Positions 61,815 to 64,000 of a stretch of DNA of 64,000 bases are shown piece after piece. The stretch's first letter is position 1; each line of letters starts with the position of its first letter. Source of the DNA: Mesobacillus maritimus. GTDB lineage: Bacteria; Bacillota; Bacilli; Bacillales; Cytobacillaceae. Location: the NCBI RefSeq assembly GCF_023715205.1, contig NZ_JAMBNR010000004.1:186001-250000 (forward strand). The letters are read 5' to 3'. Below the pieces are notes generated by a model. The model worked only from the letters and a program-made list of their open reading frames with translations, was not told the DNA's origin and searched no databases. The position numbers were made by a program, and so were the translations under genes.

Positions 61815-62330
61815 CTATGTTAATCGTGAAGTACTTTCAGGGTTCTCTAATAATAATTGATAGTATAAGACATTTTGCCATTCCCCAAATTTAAAGCCAA
61901 CTTCTTTTAATTTCCCTGCAAAGTCAAATCCAAAATGCTCGTGTAATCGAACACTTGAATCATTCCCTTCCGTAATTCCAGCTATTATCGTGTGAAATCC
62001 AAGAGATTTTGCGCGTCCAATCATATCCTCCATTAATATTTTTCCAATTCCTCTGCCACGGGCGTTTGCTGATAGGTAAATGGATATTTCGACTGTTTTC
62101 GCGTACGCTTCTTTTGGATTATATGACGATATCCCGCAATAACCTAAAACTTCCCCGTCTAGCTCAGCAATGATTAAAGGAAATTGCTCATTGTATTTGG
62201 CGAACCACTGTTCACGTTGGTTGAGTGTTTGTTCTTCTAAATCAAAGGTTGCAGTTAAATTGCGAATGGCTTCATTATAAATCTCAAGCATTGCTGGTAT
62301 ATCTGTTGAAACTGCCTTTCGAATGTTCAA
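61815..62330 (-). CDS. GNAT N-acetyltransferase, PAT-like
   Basis: 171 aa. The acetyl-CoA loop ARGRGIGKILMEDMIGRA is clear, and the protein begins NIRKAVSTDIPAMLEIYNEA like phosphinothricin acetyltransferases (B. subtilis YwnH). It has IIAGITEGNDSSVRLHEHFG and a C-terminal EVGFKFGEWQNVLYYQL. It probably acetylates a small amine such as a toxic amino acid analogue. TTG start with GAGGGG seven bases upstream. Confidence 0.88.
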   Translation of the reverse strand: MNIRKAVSTDIPAMLEIYNEAIRNLTATFDLEEQTLNQREQWFAKYNEQFPLIIAELDGEVLGYCGISSYNPKEAYAKTVEISIYLSANARGRGIGKILMEDMIGRAKSLGFHTIIAGITEGNDSSVRLHEHFGFDFAGKLKEVGFKFGEWQNVLYYQLLLENPESTSRLT

Positions 62331-62575
62331 ATTTCATCCCCTCGTCCTTCTATAAATTAACACAAACTCATACGTTTTCTTGGTAAAATAAAAGTAGAAC
62401 TTTGAGAATATTATCTCCCCAGTAAAAGAAATTTTAAAGTCTTTTCTTTTGGGTAGCTGCTTTGTTTATTCACTCCATATTCTTTATGAGGAGGCGAGTG
62501 ATAGGAATTTATACTTTGAAAGATAAGAAAAGACCTACCTTGGAGATAGCAATAAAATGAGAAAGGAGTGAGAAA

Positions 62576-63643
62576 ATGTCCAAGCGTAAAGTGACAGCAG
62601 CTGATTGGAGGGTTATAAAAAGAGAATTAGAATTCATGAAAACTAATGGGGTATTGGAAGTAGATAAGATCAACGAGATTGAAAGAATTTATGAACCTAA
62701 GCGGGTTTCATTTACGAAAACACTCCTATACGTAGGAGCGATTTTAATCGGAGTCGGTATTCTTAGTTTCGTTGCCAGCAACTGGGCGGAAATTGGGAAG
62801 CTGACAAAGTTTTTAATGATTATTGGTTTGTTTATTGCATGCTTTTTCACTGGTTATAAGATGGAAAGTACTCTGCCGAAAACAGCAAAAAGTTTTTATT
62901 ATTTAGGAGCTATCGTATTTGGTGCAGGCATATTTTTAGTGGGCCAAATGTTCCATTTTGGTGGTGATTTCCAGGATGCGTTTTTATGGTGGTCACTGGG
63001 GATTATGCCTTTGGCATGGGTTATACGTGATAAACGGTTACTCCTCGGTGCAGGGATTCTCATTTTGGTTTCTATGACTGATGCTACCATCTTTAATGGT
63101 GAAGTCATTCCTTATTGGATTCTCCTGTGGATTGTATCAATTTGGTGGTTAAATAACAAAATAGGTTTCTCGGCACCAAACGGCTTCATACACGGCTTGC
63201 TTCAACTTGCTTTTATTGCGTCAATTCTCAATTATTTCCTCCATGATGTTCAAGATACAGAATATATTTATGGCTTGGTCTTTTTATTAATTGGGATGGG
63301 GCTAGTACTAATGGAAGGGAAAATCCGTGATATCTATGTTTCCTTAGGTTTTCTTGTCCATGGTGTGGCGGCACTACTGTTATCACTTGAAGAAACTTGG
63401 CCAAATGAATGGGTTTATCTACCGTTTTCATTTCTTTATGTAGTCTATTTATTTTACTATATTAAAAAAGGAAGTTTGTTCAGTATTGTTCTGTTATGCA
63501 TGATGATTTTCAGGTTTTACCTTGATTATACCTTTGCTTTCTTGCCAAAATCCCTCGTATTTATCATTGGTGGAATCATTTTACTAGGGTTTGGATTTTA
63601 CTTCGAAAAGCAAAGGAAGAAAGGGAGGAATCATCATGCCTAA
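62576..63643 (+). CDS. DUF2157 membrane protein
   Basis: 355 aa. A short basic cytoplasmic start (DWRVIKRELEFMKTNGVL) is followed by about ten hydrophobic helices. The DUF2157 mark is LYVGAILIGVGILSFVASNW with EIGKLTKFLMI after it. Function unknown. It is regularly paired with a GDYXXLXY protein, and here overlaps that gene by eight bases. GGAG ribosome site before ATG. Confidence 0.88.
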   Translation: MSKRKVTAADWRVIKRELEFMKTNGVLEVDKINEIERIYEPKRVSFTKTLLYVGAILIGVGILSFVASNWAEIGKLTKFLMIIGLFIACFFTGYKMESTLPKTAKSFYYLGAIVFGAGIFLVGQMFHFGGDFQDAFLWWSLGIMPLAWVIRDKRLLLGAGILILVSMTDATIFNGEVIPYWILLWIVSIWWLNNKIGFSAPNGFIHGLLQLAFIASILNYFLHDVQDTEYIYGLVFLLIGMGLVLMEGKIRDIYVSLGFLVHGVAALLLSLEETWPNEWVYLPFSFLYVVYLFYYIKKGSLFSIVLLCMMIFRFYLDYTFAFLPKSLVFIIGGIILLGFGFYFEKQRKKGRNHHA

Positions 63644-64000
63644 GCGTGCCCAACAACTCATTCTTGCTTGCCTTATTCCAGTTGGTATATTACTAGGCAT
63701 GACAATCACTCCACTGTACACCTTATTGGTTGGAGAGGAGGTAGTTCTTCGAACGGTACCGGTTGACCCAACCGATTTGTTTCGAGGCGATTATGTTGTT
63801 TTGCGGTATGAGGCAGAAGAGCTTCCTAGTACCTTAGTAGATGAAGATGTTCTCTCCCAGCTAGATAAAGGTGGGGATAACTTGGATGTCTTTGTTCCAT
63901 TAGAGTTGCAAAATGGTATACATGTACCAACAAAAGTAAGCCTCACAAAACCAGATACAAATTTGTATCTGAAAGGGAAGCTGCAGTATATTGGACCTTC
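63636..64000 (+). CDS. GDYXXLXY-domain protein, partial
   Basis: The gene runs off the window; 121 codons are seen. An N-terminal hydrophobic segment (ACLIPVGILLGMTITPLYTL) anchors the protein, followed by VDPTDLFRGDYVVLRYEAEE, the defining GDYxxLxY motif, in an outward-facing domain. GGGAGG before ATG. Overlaps the DUF2157 stop, as usual for this pair. Function unknown. Confidence 0.88.
   Translation, partial: MPKRAQQLILACLIPVGILLGMTITPLYTLLVGEEVVLRTVPVDPTDLFRGDYVVLRYEAEELPSTLVDEDVLSQLDKGGDNLDVFVPLELQNGIHVPTKVSLTKPDTNLYLKGKLQYIGP

Overview
The window is from a low-GC, endospore-forming-type Gram-positive bacterium of the family Bacillaceae. The signs are purine-rich Shine-Dalgarno sites with many TTG and GTG starts, a glmS ribozyme, glycine and preQ1-I riboswitches, two YheC/YheD spore-coat ATP-grasp proteins, yhjBC, brnQ, a CcpA cre site and a class IV (PhaR/PhaC) polyester synthase locus. 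The species cannot be fixed from the sequence. No rRNA, tRNA, CRISPR array or intact insertion sequence was seen.

Layout. 0-5.2 kb is accessory and decaying: a SMI1/KNR4-type immunity-like gene, an unknown gene, a secreted protein, a pair of hairpin-bearing direct repeats and three gene relics (a small ORF with an internal stop, the C-terminus of a siderophore ABC ATPase, and a frameshifted panD lying between two YheC/YheD paralogs). 5.2-14.5 kb holds an AraC regulator, a beheaded copy of sdaAA, an aldo/keto reductase, a PAP2 phosphatase with a glycosyltransferase, a glycine-riboswitch-controlled ACT/UPF0210 pair and a MerR/TipAS regulator. 14.5-28 kb is mostly metabolism and transport: yhjC-yhjB, a PucG-like aminotransferase, glmS behind its ribozyme, DUF4256, a divergent SgrR-MFS pair, brnQ and a cysteine desulfurase.

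28-33 kb is one four-gene unit: response regulator, histidine kinase, lipoprotein and M48 membrane protease. Just downstream, on the minus strand, a strong promoter with an embedded cre site and a terminator outline an unannotated transcript of about 140 nt. 33.7-49 kb carries a YgbA-like protein, an AAE-type antiporter, a dienoyl-CoA-reductase-like flavoenzyme, a KamA-like radical SAM enzyme with altered substrate residues, a C39 peptidase, sdaAB-sdaAA, a possible 49-aa gene, a Ca-type P-ATPase and adhE.

49.8-58.3 kb is a fatty acid and polyhydroxyalkanoate (PHA) island: acyl-CoA ligase, SDR, two alpha/beta hydrolases, a small PhaR-like coiled-coil protein, two phasin-like proteins, phaR, phaC and the regulator phaQ with three palindromic operator-like sites. 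phaB is not between phaR and phaC. 58.3-64 kb has preQ1-controlled queT, a terminated leader before DUF1232-terC, a CorC/HlyC-type protein, a GNAT acetyltransferase and a DUF2157-GDYXXLXY pair that runs off the end.

A family of GGTGCC/GGCACC hairpin repeats is scattered between genes. All assignments come from reading the translations and motifs; no database search was run.
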